Shown here one piece after another: positions 37,048-46,696 of a stretch of 64,000 nt of DNA. This stretch comes from Shewanella glacialimarina (GTDB taxonomy: Bacteria > Pseudomonadota > Gammaproteobacteria > Enterobacterales > Shewanellaceae). The notes beneath the pieces were generated by a model. That model saw only the letters and a list, made by a program, of their open reading frames with translations, ran no database searches and had not been told where the DNA came from. The stretch lies in contig NZ_CP041216.1 of assembly GCF_020511155.1 (NCBI RefSeq), forward strand, positions 3,596,001 to 3,660,000, in the 5' to 3' direction. A program made the position numbers and the translations under genes. Every line of letters begins with the position of its first letter. Within the stretch, counting starts at the first letter, position 1.

Positions 37048-38769
37048 TCAGCCGTTAACATCAACACCCGTCAGGCTCGACAATTGCCCATCTATAAGCT
37101 GATAACAGGCATTCATTTGAGTTAATGCCGTGGTTCTGTGGCTTATCATCAACACGGTTTTATGCTCAGCAAAGGCAAATAAAGCTGCGAGTATTTCCCG
37201 TTCGGTGCGCTTATCTAATCCTTCTGTGGGCTCATCTAACAGCAATAGTGGTGCATCACGCAGTAACGCGCGGGCGACACCGATTCGGCGTTGCTCGCCG
37301 CCAGATAATTGCCTGCCGCCTTCGCCCGTCCAAATGTCTAACGGGTTATCACCCTGTAATAAATGACTTAAACCCACTTGTGACAGCACATGAGTTAACT
37401 TGTCATCGTGGGCTTTACGTTTTTCACCAGCAACATAAGGTAATGCCAACACTAAGTTGTCGCGCAATGTACCGCTAAACAAATGCACCCGCTGACTGAC
37501 GACCGACATTGATGCGCGTAAATTAGCTTCGCTGTAATTTTCAAGCGGCAGACCATCTAAAGTAATACTGCCCGAGTCGGCTTGCCATTCGCGGGTGATC
37601 ATATGTAATAAACTGGATTTACCGCAGCCGGTTTTACCGATAATAGCCACTTTGTGTCCAGCTGGAATATGTATATTCAGCCCTTTTAAAACCGCTTGAT
37701 TAGCGTGATAAGCAAAATGTAAGTTGCTGATAACCAATGCGCCTGTTTTAACCGTAATTGCTTCATTAATAGCATCATTGCTGCCAAATTGAATAGCTGG
37801 AACTTGCTCTGTTATCGCCGTGACCCGCGTGGCCGCTAACACTGTGCTAGATAAATGCTGAAACGCGCCTGCTATTGGCATCATCATTTCTAAACAGGCC
37901 ATGGTGGCAAATATGATCAAGGCAAATAATGGCCCTGGTGGCACGGCATCGCCCACGCCATTCGCGGCTAAATACAGCATCAACAATACCGCGAAACCGT
38001 TGGTTAAAATTAATATCGCCTGACTTAACCCAGTGATTTTTGCCATCGCAATTTGGCTGTTAAAAAAGATCTGTTGCTGTTGATACACTTTGGTTAAATA
38101 ACGTGAATTAGCAGCAAATAAGCTTAATTCAGCCTGACCTTGAATAACATCCAGTAGCTGTACTCTAAAGCTTTGTTTAGTTTCGATTAACTGCTGACCA
38201 GGGGCTTTACCTAATTGATAAAAAATACTCGGCAATATCAATAATACTAAAAGCAAAAAGCCGCACAGCGCTAACGCTAAGCTAGCGTCAAACCAAGCAA
38301 TAAAAGCATACAGGGCAGCTATCATCAATAATGATGCGCTAATCGGTGTAATAAGGCGCAAATAAAGATGATCTAGAGTGTCGATATCGGCCACTAAACG
38401 ATTTAATAAATCACCTCGGCGCAGACCTGTTAAATTAGCGGCGCTAAGAGGTAATAGCTTTTGCCACGCCCACACTCTCAGTTCAGTTAGTAACTTAAAG
38501 GTGGCTTCATGGGTGGCTAAGCGCTCACCATATCGGCTTGCGGTGCGGGCGATAGAGAAAAATCGCACGCCGCCTGCTGGGGTGAAAAAGTTAAAAACCT
38601 GCGCCGTGGCAACGGTGAGTCCTGCAACTGCGGTGGCGGATAAAAACCACCCCGACAATGACAATAAACCGACACCCGCTAACAAGGTAATAAAACTGAG
38701 TAATAAGCCCACTAGCATCATTAACCATTGGCGCTTAAATAAGTGTACAAAAGGCAGTAGCACTTTCAT
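37048..38769 (-). CDS. cydC: Heterodimeric ABC exporter subunit CydC
   Basis: Half-transporter of 573 residues: six membrane spans (about 1-310) and an ATPase domain (about 335-573) with Walker A GKTGCGKSS, signature LSGGEQRR and Walker B LLLLDEPTEGLD. With CydD it exports cysteine and glutathione to the periplasm and is needed for cytochrome bd and c maturation. VAGLTVATAQVFNFFTPAGGVRFFSIARTASRYGERLATHEATF matches the CydC membrane domain. Its start overlaps the cydD stop (TAATG). Confidence 0.95.
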   Translation of the reverse strand: MKVLLPFVHLFKRQWLMMLVGLLLSFITLLAGVGLLSLSGWFLSATAVAGLTVATAQVFNFFTPAGGVRFFSIARTASRYGERLATHEATFKLLTELRVWAWQKLLPLSAANLTGLRRGDLLNRLVADIDTLDHLYLRLITPISASLLMIAALYAFIAWFDASLALALCGFLLLVLLILPSIFYQLGKAPGQQLIETKQSFRVQLLDVIQGQAELSLFAANSRYLTKVYQQQQIFFNSQIAMAKITGLSQAILILTNGFAVLLMLYLAANGVGDAVPPGPLFALIIFATMACLEMMMPIAGAFQHLSSTVLAATRVTAITEQVPAIQFGSNDAINEAITVKTGALVISNLHFAYHANQAVLKGLNIHIPAGHKVAIIGKTGCGKSSLLHMITREWQADSGSITLDGLPLENYSEANLRASMSVVSQRVHLFSGTLRDNLVLALPYVAGEKRKAHDDKLTHVLSQVGLSHLLQGDNPLDIWTGEGGRQLSGGEQRRIGVARALLRDAPLLLLDEPTEGLDKRTEREILAALFAFAEHKTVLMISHRTTALTQMNACYQLIDGQLSSLTGVDVNG

Positions 38770-40529
38770 TAACTGACCTCCTGTTGCAGTAATTGATAAA
38801 AGCTACCTTGGGCTGCCATTAATGTTTGATAGTCCCCCTGTTCCACCAGCTGGCCTTTATCGATGACGATAATGTTATCGACTTGGGTTAAGTCATTTAA
38901 CTTATGCGTCACCATTAAGGTGGTTTTTGCCTTTGTCGCTTGAGATAAAGCAGCCATTACCGCTTCAGCACTTTGTTCATCTAAACTGGCTGTCGGCTCA
39001 TCAAGTATAAACACACTGGCTTGTTGGCTGAGCGCTCTGGCCAAGGCGATTCGCTGGGCTTGCCCTACTGATACGCCAGATGATTGATCGCTTATTACCG
39101 TATGCAGACCTTGGGGATGCTGAGTGACAAAATCAGCAATTTGAGCTTGTTCAAGTAATAACATAATGTCTTGTTCACTTAGCTCGGGACTGCCTAATGC
39201 GACGTTTTCAGCAATTGTGCCGTGAAATAACAGCGGGTCTTGCCCTAACCAGGCAAGGTGTTTTCGCCAATGGGCAAGGCTGATTGAGTCAAAGGCTTGG
39301 TCATTAATCAGTAACTCGCCTTCATAGGGTAGAAAGCCTAACAAGGCTTGCAGCAAACTGGTTTTACCCGCGCCGCTAGCACCCACAATAGCCACGTGTT
39401 GCCCTGCGATAATATTGAATGAAACAGGCCCAAGTAAACATTGACCATCCATGCTCATCACTCTTAGATCTGTCGCCCTGATGCTAACCTGATTAAGATC
39501 AGGCGTTTGATTGCCATCAGTGTGAACATGAGAAAGGGGATAATCTAATAACTCAACTAAGGATTCTGCTGCGCCAATAGCTTGCGCTTTAGCGTGATAA
39601 TGAGTGCCTAAATCGCGCAGTGGTTGAAAAAATTCAGGTGCTAACATAAGCACAAACATGCCGGTGAATAAGCTGATCCCTAAGCCATAATGACCAAAAT
39701 TTAAATGGCCTAAATAACTAAAACCAAAATACACCGCCAATACTGCGATAGATAATGCTGCAAAAAACTCTAACACCGCCGAGCTTAAAAATGCCAGTCG
39801 CAACACCGACATGGTTCGACTTCTAAAGTCTTCTGATGCTTGATGGATTTGCTTAATTTCGGCTTCACCGCGGTGAAACAATTTCAAGGTACTCAAACCT
39901 TGTAAGCGATCCATAAAATGACCACTTAATCGACTTAAGGCGCTGAAGTTTTTGCGATTGGCATCCGCAGCCCCCATGCCCACTAAAATCATAAACATTG
40001 GAATAAGTGGCGCTGTGGTCAAAAGCACCACACCTGCAGCCCAGTTTAAGGGAAATACCAGCACTAAAATAAACACAGGAATAAACCCTGCCAACAGCAT
40101 TTGTGGCACATATTTACTATAAAAATCATGTAAATCTTCCACTTGCTCAAGCACAATACTTGCCCATGCACCGGCTGGCTTACCTTTAATAAATGCCGGC
40201 CCTAGGGCAACCAGTTTGTTCAATACTGCTTGCCTGATATCTTGGCGGAGTAATCTTCCTGCCTCAAAGCTGAATCGTTCGCGCCAGTAAACTAAAGCGG
40301 CGCGGGTGAGTAATAATATGGCTAAACCGATAAAAAATGGCCGTAATTGACTGACAGCTAACTCAGTCATAATCACCCCATGTAAAATTTTAGCAATACA
40401 ATAAGCTTGGCCTATTATGGCTACGCCATTTAATAGTCCGAGTAAGGTCGCTAACTTAAGGTAAATACCGCAGGCAGATTGCTGACTTTTAAGCCATTTG
40501 GCCAATGACTTTTCTAACGACTTATCCAT
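38769..40529 (-). CDS. cydD: Heterodimeric ABC exporter subunit CydD
   Basis: Half-transporter of 586 residues, first gene of cydDC. The membrane domain carries the CydD segment LGPAFIKGKPAGAWASIVLEQVEDLHDFYSKYVPQ. The ATPase domain has Walker A GASGAGKTS, a degenerate signature VSVGQAQR and Walker B VFILDEPTASLD. Its signature loop VSVGQ in place of LSGGQ is a known feature of CydD and suggests asymmetric ATP sites. Confidence 0.95.
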   Translation of the reverse strand: MDKSLEKSLAKWLKSQQSACGIYLKLATLLGLLNGVAIIGQAYCIAKILHGVIMTELAVSQLRPFFIGLAILLLTRAALVYWRERFSFEAGRLLRQDIRQAVLNKLVALGPAFIKGKPAGAWASIVLEQVEDLHDFYSKYVPQMLLAGFIPVFILVLVFPLNWAAGVVLLTTAPLIPMFMILVGMGAADANRKNFSALSRLSGHFMDRLQGLSTLKLFHRGEAEIKQIHQASEDFRSRTMSVLRLAFLSSAVLEFFAALSIAVLAVYFGFSYLGHLNFGHYGLGISLFTGMFVLMLAPEFFQPLRDLGTHYHAKAQAIGAAESLVELLDYPLSHVHTDGNQTPDLNQVSIRATDLRVMSMDGQCLLGPVSFNIIAGQHVAIVGASGAGKTSLLQALLGFLPYEGELLINDQAFDSISLAHWRKHLAWLGQDPLLFHGTIAENVALGSPELSEQDIMLLLEQAQIADFVTQHPQGLHTVISDQSSGVSVGQAQRIALARALSQQASVFILDEPTASLDEQSAEAVMAALSQATKAKTTLMVTHKLNDLTQVDNIIVIDKGQLVEQGDYQTLMAAQGSFYQLLQQEVS

Positions 40530-40728
40530 GACACTCCAACAACAATTCTTGATGCCCTATAAGCAAGATAAAAGGCACAACATTAAGAACATAGAATAAT
40601 AAAAATAGATAATGGTTTTAAAGTGCAGTATCGCAGCTGTCATCTACCTAATACAATGAACCGGCTGATAATGTTAACTGCCGCACAGTTTAGTGATTGA
40701 TGAGCGGGATCAGGCTAGGTAAATGGCG

Positions 40729-41796
40729 TCAATATTGAGGATTAATGGCGCCATACCTGACCAACACATGCCAAAGCAGTTTCAATTCTTGCACTTTTTT
40801 AGCATGGCTTGAACGTTCACTCCAACTTGTAGGTTGCTTGCATAATGTATAGGCGGCTTGTCCCAAAATAGCGGCATCAATCATATTATCTTGGGCAATA
40901 TTTTGCGCCAACATAGGCATATTCACGCCGCGAAAGTCACTGGGTACCTCTTCTACCGATAACTGATATCCGCCATGCCATAACAGTTGAATATCATGCC
41001 CATCACATAAGGTTTGTAGCAAATCACCCACGTGTGAATCTTTAAAGCTGGGGTCGGCGACTAAAATCTCGATATCATTATCTAGAGATACGTCACCGTG
41101 GATTTGTGCCTCAATGTAATGATCAAGATTACAACTTGGCGTGCGTGTAAATCGCCCTTGGATGGCATGAGCTAAATCTGTGGTTAAATAGTCAATCAAT
41201 TTAGCGGGCTTAAGCCCTTGAATACCTAACGCGTAATGGCGCTCAAAACTTTCACTTAATAATGCCGCTAACACGCCATCAAAACAGTTTATGGTGCCCT
41301 TCTCTTTTGGCAATCGATAAGAGTCCATATAGCTAAATGTACTGCGTGTTAACACTTGTGGGGTGGTCAGAAAGTAGCAACTACCAAAGCGTGGTGCAGG
41401 CCCCAATGAGCACAACCCTAAGTCTAGTGCGCCATACTTAGGCCGATGTTTGATGCCGGAATAACATTGACCAAATAACTGGTTTTCCCAATAGTCACGT
41501 GGCCCACCTAACTCTGGCGATAATTGACCATTAGAGATATGGGTTTCAAACTGGCTTTTATAAACACCGTCTTTTATCAGGCCTTCAACCACTCTTAAGC
41601 CACGGCTATCGACTCTATCAGGGTGAAAATGCAACGCAACTCGGCCATGCTGATTTAGTTTTCGCATTGCAAGTTGCAGTGAAACCATAGAGATATTTGA
41701 CATCAACAGTACATTTTTGATCAACGCATGGGCGGGATCGCGTAACACTAAGGCAATCTTGTCAATGTGTGATAATGCGGCCTGTTTTGGGGTCAT
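40729..41796 (-). CDS. DUF3626 domain protein
   Basis: Cytoplasmic protein of 355 residues. I recognise the DUF3626 pattern: VALHFHPDRVDSRGLRVVEGLIKDGVYKSQFETHISNGQL near residues 52-92, GGPRDYWENQLFGQCYSG, KHRPKYGALDLG and APRFGSCYFLTTPQVLTRSTF, then YIEAQIHGDVSLDNDIEILVADPSF. The invariant His, Arg and Tyr residues suggest an enzyme, but no activity is established for the family. It stands alone between cydD and rhlE. No toxin-partner or secretion signal is visible. Confidence 0.7.
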   Translation of the reverse strand: MTPKQAALSHIDKIALVLRDPAHALIKNVLLMSNISMVSLQLAMRKLNQHGRVALHFHPDRVDSRGLRVVEGLIKDGVYKSQFETHISNGQLSPELGGPRDYWENQLFGQCYSGIKHRPKYGALDLGLCSLGPAPRFGSCYFLTTPQVLTRSTFSYMDSYRLPKEKGTINCFDGVLAALLSESFERHYALGIQGLKPAKLIDYLTTDLAHAIQGRFTRTPSCNLDHYIEAQIHGDVSLDNDIEILVADPSFKDSHVGDLLQTLCDGHDIQLLWHGGYQLSVEEVPSDFRGVNMPMLAQNIAQDNMIDAAILGQAAYTLCKQPTSWSERSSHAKKVQELKLLWHVLVRYGAINPQY

Positions 41797-42091
41797 GAAC
41801 TGCCTTATAAGACAAAAATGAAGACGAAAAGTAGGTATAAACTAACGACAAATTAGCATAAAAGCTAAATCAAGGGTGATAGTGATATAGCTAATAACCG
41901 TTATACAATGCACCAAGCAATTCATTGTATGCAATATTTCTTTATTTGGCACTGAAGATTAAGACTTTTTCACGATTCTGCTAGACGTGTTTAGATAGCA
42001 CTCATATGGCTTTTCAGGTAAGATGCACGCCCGCCGATATTGGCTACCTTAATATATTTAACCGCCTTGGCTGTTAACTGAGATGTAATCT

Positions 42092-43642
42092 ATGAGTTTT
42101 GAAAACCTAGGACTAAGTGCTGCTATTTTAAAAGCGGTTGCCAAACAAGGTTATGACACCCCATCCCCTATTCAAGCCCAAGCCATTCCTGCAGTATTAA
42201 ACGGTCTAGATGTTATGGCTGCAGCGCAAACAGGTACAGGTAAAACAGCGGGATTTACTCTTCCTATTCTAGAATTATTATCCCAAGGAACGCCAGTTAA
42301 ACGCGGTCATGTGCGTACTTTAATATTAACGCCTACCCGTGAACTTGCTGCGCAGGTTCAAGACAGTGTCGCGACTTATGGTAAACACTTACCGCTTAAA
42401 TCGGCTGTAGTGTTTGGTGGCGTGTCTATTCAGCCACAACTGGCATCACTTAAAAATGGTGTTGATATTCTAGTAGCAACACCAGGGCGTTTATTAGACT
42501 TATATCAGCAACGCGCGATCAACTTTGATCACCTTGAGATTTTAGTCCTTGATGAAGCAGATCGCATGTTAGACATGGGCTTTATTCGTGACATTCGTAA
42601 AATTTTGTCATTCTTGCCAGCTAAAAGACAAAACTTAATGTTTTCAGCGACATTCTCTGTCGAGATCCGCGAGCTAGCAAAAGGCTTAGTAAACAACCCT
42701 GTTGAAATTTCTGTTACCCCACGTAACAGTACTGCAAATAGCGTTGAGCAAAGCATTTACACTGTCGATAAAACGCGTAAGTCAGCAGCGTTAATCGAAC
42801 TGATCAAAATCAATAACTGGAATCAGGTATTGGTATTTTCTCGCACTAAGCACGGCGCGAACCGTTTAGCTAAAAGCTTAGAGTCAGCGAATATTTCAGC
42901 TGTGGCGATTCACGGTAATAAAAGCCAAACCGCACGTACTAAAGCCTTAGCGGACTTTAAGCGTGGTGCTGCCCAAGTTATGGTTGCAACTGACATTGCT
43001 GCCCGTGGTATTGATATCGACCAACTGCCTTTTGTAGTGAATTTTGACTTACCGCAAGTGCCTGAAGACTATGTTCACCGTATTGGTCGTACTGGCCGTG
43101 CTGGTGCATCAGGCGAAGCTGTGTCTTTGGTCAGTGATGAAGAAGGTAAATTATTACGTGATATCGAAAAACTGATTCAACGCCAACTTCCCCGTAAGGT
43201 GCTAATCGGCTTTGAAGCGAATTTTACCTTACCTGAAACCCAATTAACGGGTTCTTCAACAGGGCAAAAATCTAGCGCGAGTCGTACTAAAACCTCGAGT
43301 TCAGGACAGGATAAAAAAATCCACCAAAGACGTCAGGGTAATAATGAGCAGAAGAAAAGTTCTGATGGTACTTCTGCAAACGGCGCAGCTGCAAAGAATC
43401 GTCCGCCTAGACGCCAAAAGCCATTAGTTGATTTAGGGGCTAAATTTGCTAACCGAGCACAAACACCTAAACCAAGTGACAATGACTCAGGCGAGCGCAA
43501 AGCGACAGCTAAAGCAAGTCAACCTAAGCCGCAATCGCAGCCTAGACAAACTAAGCCTAGCGAACCTAAATCTAGCCCTGCATCAACCAGTAAAGTTGAT
43601 CCTTATGCTAATGCTAAGATTAAGTTCCAAACAAAAGATTGA
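42092..43642 (+). CDS. rhlE: DEAD-box RNA helicase RhlE
   Basis: ATP-dependent RNA helicase of 516 residues: Q-motif ([11 protein letters not shown]), Walker A AQTGTGKT 45-52, PTRELA, TPGR, DEAD 154-157, SAT, then the second RecA domain with [11 protein letters not shown] and [10 protein letters not shown]. The RhlE-type basic disordered tail starts near 380 and is rich in Ser, Lys, Gln and Pro, for RNA binding. In E. coli RhlE helps ribosome assembly and mRNA turnover. A 295-nt upstream gap leaves room for a long leader, common for cold-regulated helicases, but I did not identify a cold-shock element. Confidence 0.93.
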   Translation: MSFENLGLSAAILKAVAKQGYDTPSPIQAQAIPAVLNGLDVMAAAQTGTGKTAGFTLPILELLSQGTPVKRGHVRTLILTPTRELAAQVQDSVATYGKHLPLKSAVVFGGVSIQPQLASLKNGVDILVATPGRLLDLYQQRAINFDHLEILVLDEADRMLDMGFIRDIRKILSFLPAKRQNLMFSATFSVEIRELAKGLVNNPVEISVTPRNSTANSVEQSIYTVDKTRKSAALIELIKINNWNQVLVFSRTKHGANRLAKSLESANISAVAIHGNKSQTARTKALADFKRGAAQVMVATDIAARGIDIDQLPFVVNFDLPQVPEDYVHRIGRTGRAGASGEAVSLVSDEEGKLLRDIEKLIQRQLPRKVLIGFEANFTLPETQLTGSSTGQKSSASRTKTSSSGQDKKIHQRRQGNNEQKKSSDGTSANGAAAKNRPPRRQKPLVDLGAKFANRAQTPKPSDNDSGERKATAKASQPKPQSQPRQTKPSEPKSSPASTSKVDPYANAKIKFQTKD

Positions 43643-43710
43643 TACTGAGTTAACGCACTTGATGAGCAGTTAAAGAGCCATTGATTAGCTATCAGTAAAG
43701 AATCGATATG

Positions 43711-43739
43711 AAAATGGAGGCTTATTGGCCTCTATTTTT
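43711..43739 (+). terminator. Rho-independent terminator after rhlE
   Basis: An 11-bp stem with one G-U pair (43711-43721 with 43728-43738) whose 3' arm ends in five T residues. Confidence 0.75.
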
Positions 43740-43764
43740 ATATCTGCCGTTTAGCCACAACTCA

Positions 43765-44175
43765 TTATTTATCTGTAGATTTAGATATTGATGTTGATGT
43801 TGATGTTGATGTTGATGTTGAAATCGTAACTCTTTCTTGATTAGACAACCGTACCTCTATCCCTTCTATCGTGGTAATTTTACGGGCATGAATGTCTTTT
43901 TTGCGCACTTGGTACTGGGTGGACATTGCCTCAATAGGTGAAGATATTTGTACCGTTACAATTTGATTATCGTCATACCAACCCCAGCCCCAGAATGCCG
44001 CAGTCGACAACATACAAACCGTGATCAAACCGTACATAACCATTTTATTAAATATAGGGTGCGGTGAATGCTCCGTTACTGCCTGGGTGGTTTTACTGAT
44101 AGATGATTTCCCGCGGCGCAGATAAAAAGACGCTCCTATAATAATCAGTAACGTAATAATGATTTTGATGAACAC
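43765..44175 (-). CDS. Unknown membrane protein with Ser-Thr repeat tail
   Basis: Small protein of about 136 residues with two hydrophobic segments (FIKIIITLLIIIGASFYL and MVMYGLITVCMLSTAAFWGWGWY) and a soluble C-terminal part. I do not recognise the family. The GTG at 44175 is the likely start because GGAG lies 6 nt before it; the ATG at 44181 abuts GGAG directly. The C-terminus is a run of alternating Ser and Thr encoded by five TTGATG units (plus strand 43788-43817), an in-frame hexamer prone to slippage. It is divergent from the antiporter gene. Confidence 0.65.
   Translation of the reverse strand: MFIKIIITLLIIIGASFYLRRGKSSISKTTQAVTEHSPHPIFNKMVMYGLITVCMLSTAAFWGWGWYDDNQIVTVQISSPIEAMSTQYQVRKKDIHARKITTIEGIEVRLSNQERVTISTSTSTSTSTSISKSTDK
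43788..43821 (-). repeat. Hexanucleotide tandem repeat within a coding region
   Basis: TTGATG repeated five times plus a partial unit (plus-strand reading). A period of six keeps the frame, adding or removing Ser-Thr pairs near the C-terminus of the 43765-44175 product. Confidence 0.9.
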
Positions 44176-44347
44176 ACACATCTCCAACAACAAATAGAGT
44201 GCTATTGTACGTCAATTTAATTAAGAAACTGTTACTCGCCTCGTTAAATGCAATCAATCATCTGCTATTTATTGCGCTTAACGAGAAATTGGCCAACTAC
44301 TATAAAATAAAGTCTATAGTAGTACGTCGAGTAATATGGAGATTCAT

Positions 44348-46177
44348 ATGTTAGAGATTGCCTTAATTTATTTAGCTGCAGCTTTGTTTTCAGTCACTAT
44401 CGCTAAGCGGGTCGGGTTAGGTTCTGTGCTGGGTTACCTTATTGCTGGAATGCTTATCGGACCTTATTTACTCGGCTTAGTCGGTGACCAAACAGACGTT
44501 ATGCACTTTGCTGAGTTTGGTGTAGTGATGATGCTATTTTTAGTCGGCTTAGAATTACAGCCATCAAGACTTTGGAAATTAAGACACTCAATATTGGGTC
44601 TAGGGGGCTTACAGGTCAGCATCACCACTATGATTATTTTTAGTGTTTGCTTGTTTGTCTTTGAATTACCCTGGCAAAGCGCATTGGCAATCGGCTTAAT
44701 GCTGGCATTGTCCTCGACCGCGATAGTGTTACAAACCTTATCCGAAAAAGGCTGGATACAGCAGGAAGCAGGCCAAAATAGTTTCTCTGTATTACTGTTT
44801 CAAGATATCGCGGTTATCCCTATTCTTGCGCTATTACCCTTACTGGCATTTACCGACTTTCCCACCACAACAGCACATAATAACCTCACTGCCAGCTTGC
44901 CTGCTTACCTGCAAGTGGCGGTATCCATTACTGTGATTATCGGGATTATTTTGGCGGGTAAGTACATATCTGCGCCATTGTTTAGATACATTGCAGACAC
45001 CCGATTACGGGAGTTATTCACAGTATTTGCACTATTTCTGGTTATCTCAATTGCCTTTATTATGCAAAGTATTGGCCTTTCACCTGCACTGGGTACATTT
45101 TTGGCGGGAGTGGTATTAGCTGAAAGCGAGTTTAGACATGAATTAGAAGCGGATATAGAACCCTTTAAAGGCTTATTGCTAGGGTTGTTTTTTATTACGG
45201 TGGGCGCATCAATAAACTTCCCATTGTTGTTTGAACAGTTGGCTTTGGTATTGATGTTAGTCATAGGTTTGATAACCATTAAAGCCAGTGTGCTATTTAT
45301 GTTAGCCAAACTGTTTAAGATGCAAACCAAGCAAAAGTGGTTATTTGCCTTAGCCTTAGCTCAAGGTGGCGAGTTTGCCTTTGTATTGTTATCACTGACA
45401 AACTCACTGCACATTCTATCTCCTGAGCAGGGCGAAATGACCACCTTAGTCGTTGCTATCTCTATGCTGATGGCCCCTTTATTATTGATTTTTTATGATA
45501 AAGTCCTTAATAAACAAGATACAACAGCACTTGCTGATTTTGATAAACCAACCGATATAGAAGCAACCCAACACGTTATCATCGCAGGCTATGGTCGTTT
45601 TGGACAAATTGTCGGACGTTTACTGTCAGCACAGGGTTATCATATTTCAGTACTAGACCACAGCCCAAGCCAAATAGAAGTATTAAGACGATTTGGCAAT
45701 AAGGTATTTTATGGTGATGCCGCAAGACAGGACTTGCTTGAAGCTTCTGGGGCAAAAAATGCCAGAATGTTAGTTATTGCGGTGGATAATGCCGATAAAA
45801 TTATTGAAATAGCCACACTTGCACGTAAACATTATCCTCATTTAAAAATTGTTGCCCGCGCAGTAGATAGGCGTCACGCCTATGAACTTATTCGCATCGG
45901 CGTTAGCCACTTTAAACGGGAAACCTTTGACTCTGCATTAAATTTAGGTGTCGATGCTTTAACACTGCTAGGTCACAGCCAGGCTGATTCAGAACGCGCT
46001 GGGCAGTTATTTTCTAAACACGATAATGAATCATTAACCCTACTCGCTGACTTATGGGGTGATGACCACAGTTATGGCGTCGCAGTTAAACAACGCAGCG
46101 AAGATTTACGTCAAGTGCTGGCTAAAGACAAGCAACAACAGGACAAGCTAAATACTTGCCATGGGGAGGATTGTTAA
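44348..46177 (+). CDS. Kef-type monovalent cation:proton antiporter (CPA2)
   Basis: Membrane antiporter of about 609 residues. Some twelve spans fill the first 380 residues, including the CPA2 motif LGYLIAGMLIGPYLLG and SSTAIVLQTLSEKGW. A TrkA-N (RCK) nucleotide-binding domain starts at HVIIAGYGRFGQIVGRLL, with VLDHSPSQIEVLRRFGNKVFYGDAARQDLL. The layout matches KefB/KefC glutathione-gated K+ efflux systems; no kefG/kefF-type partner flanks it. The ATG at 44348 follows GGAG by 6 nt and is preferred to 44336. Confidence 0.88.
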   Translation: MLEIALIYLAAALFSVTIAKRVGLGSVLGYLIAGMLIGPYLLGLVGDQTDVMHFAEFGVVMMLFLVGLELQPSRLWKLRHSILGLGGLQVSITTMIIFSVCLFVFELPWQSALAIGLMLALSSTAIVLQTLSEKGWIQQEAGQNSFSVLLFQDIAVIPILALLPLLAFTDFPTTTAHNNLTASLPAYLQVAVSITVIIGIILAGKYISAPLFRYIADTRLRELFTVFALFLVISIAFIMQSIGLSPALGTFLAGVVLAESEFRHELEADIEPFKGLLLGLFFITVGASINFPLLFEQLALVLMLVIGLITIKASVLFMLAKLFKMQTKQKWLFALALAQGGEFAFVLLSLTNSLHILSPEQGEMTTLVVAISMLMAPLLLIFYDKVLNKQDTTALADFDKPTDIEATQHVIIAGYGRFGQIVGRLLSAQGYHISVLDHSPSQIEVLRRFGNKVFYGDAARQDLLEASGAKNARMLVIAVDNADKIIEIATLARKHYPHLKIVARAVDRRHAYELIRIGVSHFKRETFDSALNLGVDALTLLGHSQADSERAGQLFSKHDNESLTLLADLWGDDHSYGVAVKQRSEDLRQVLAKDKQQQDKLNTCHGEDC

Positions 46178-46696
46178 ACGCCTTCAATCAACATCAACCT
46201 ATTACAGATACCAATTGAGTGATAATTTGACCAGAGCTTACTTAATCGAACAAAATAATGACGCTCAACTGCTCGCAATTAAACCACTGTCTTTATTGAT
46301 AATTCAATGGTCATAAATAACTATAGACGTCTTTATGACACTTTCACTGCAACAAATGATAATAATTTGTTAAAAAATTTGAATTAATGAGCCTAGTTAG
46401 GTTATCTTGTGCGCTGCGAAAGAAGTGTGTATGCGCTCATTTTGCCTCAAGCATTTGGAAAAAGTGTCTACATAGAAATGTCACGGAATATATTAATACA
46501 GTAATTCATTGTAATTAAATAATTTATACTTATTTTTCTTTTCCTTATGTGCAAAACACACTTCTGAAAACACTATTGCTGGCATCTTTGTTATCGACAA
46601 ATAAAATAGCAACATATGTTAACGAATATAACGATAAATATAATAACAATAAAAAAACTATCATTATCGATTGAAGATTTGCAAGGATGAAGACCC
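46178..46696. other. Intergenic region upstream of the pilin-headed protein
   Basis: 519 bp, AT-rich, with no convincing gene on either strand and no strong terminator after the antiporter. The last 60 bp are nearly all A and T and lead into AAGGATGAAGACCC before the ATG. A long leader or several promoters could be here, but I cannot mark specific elements. Confidence 0.4.
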
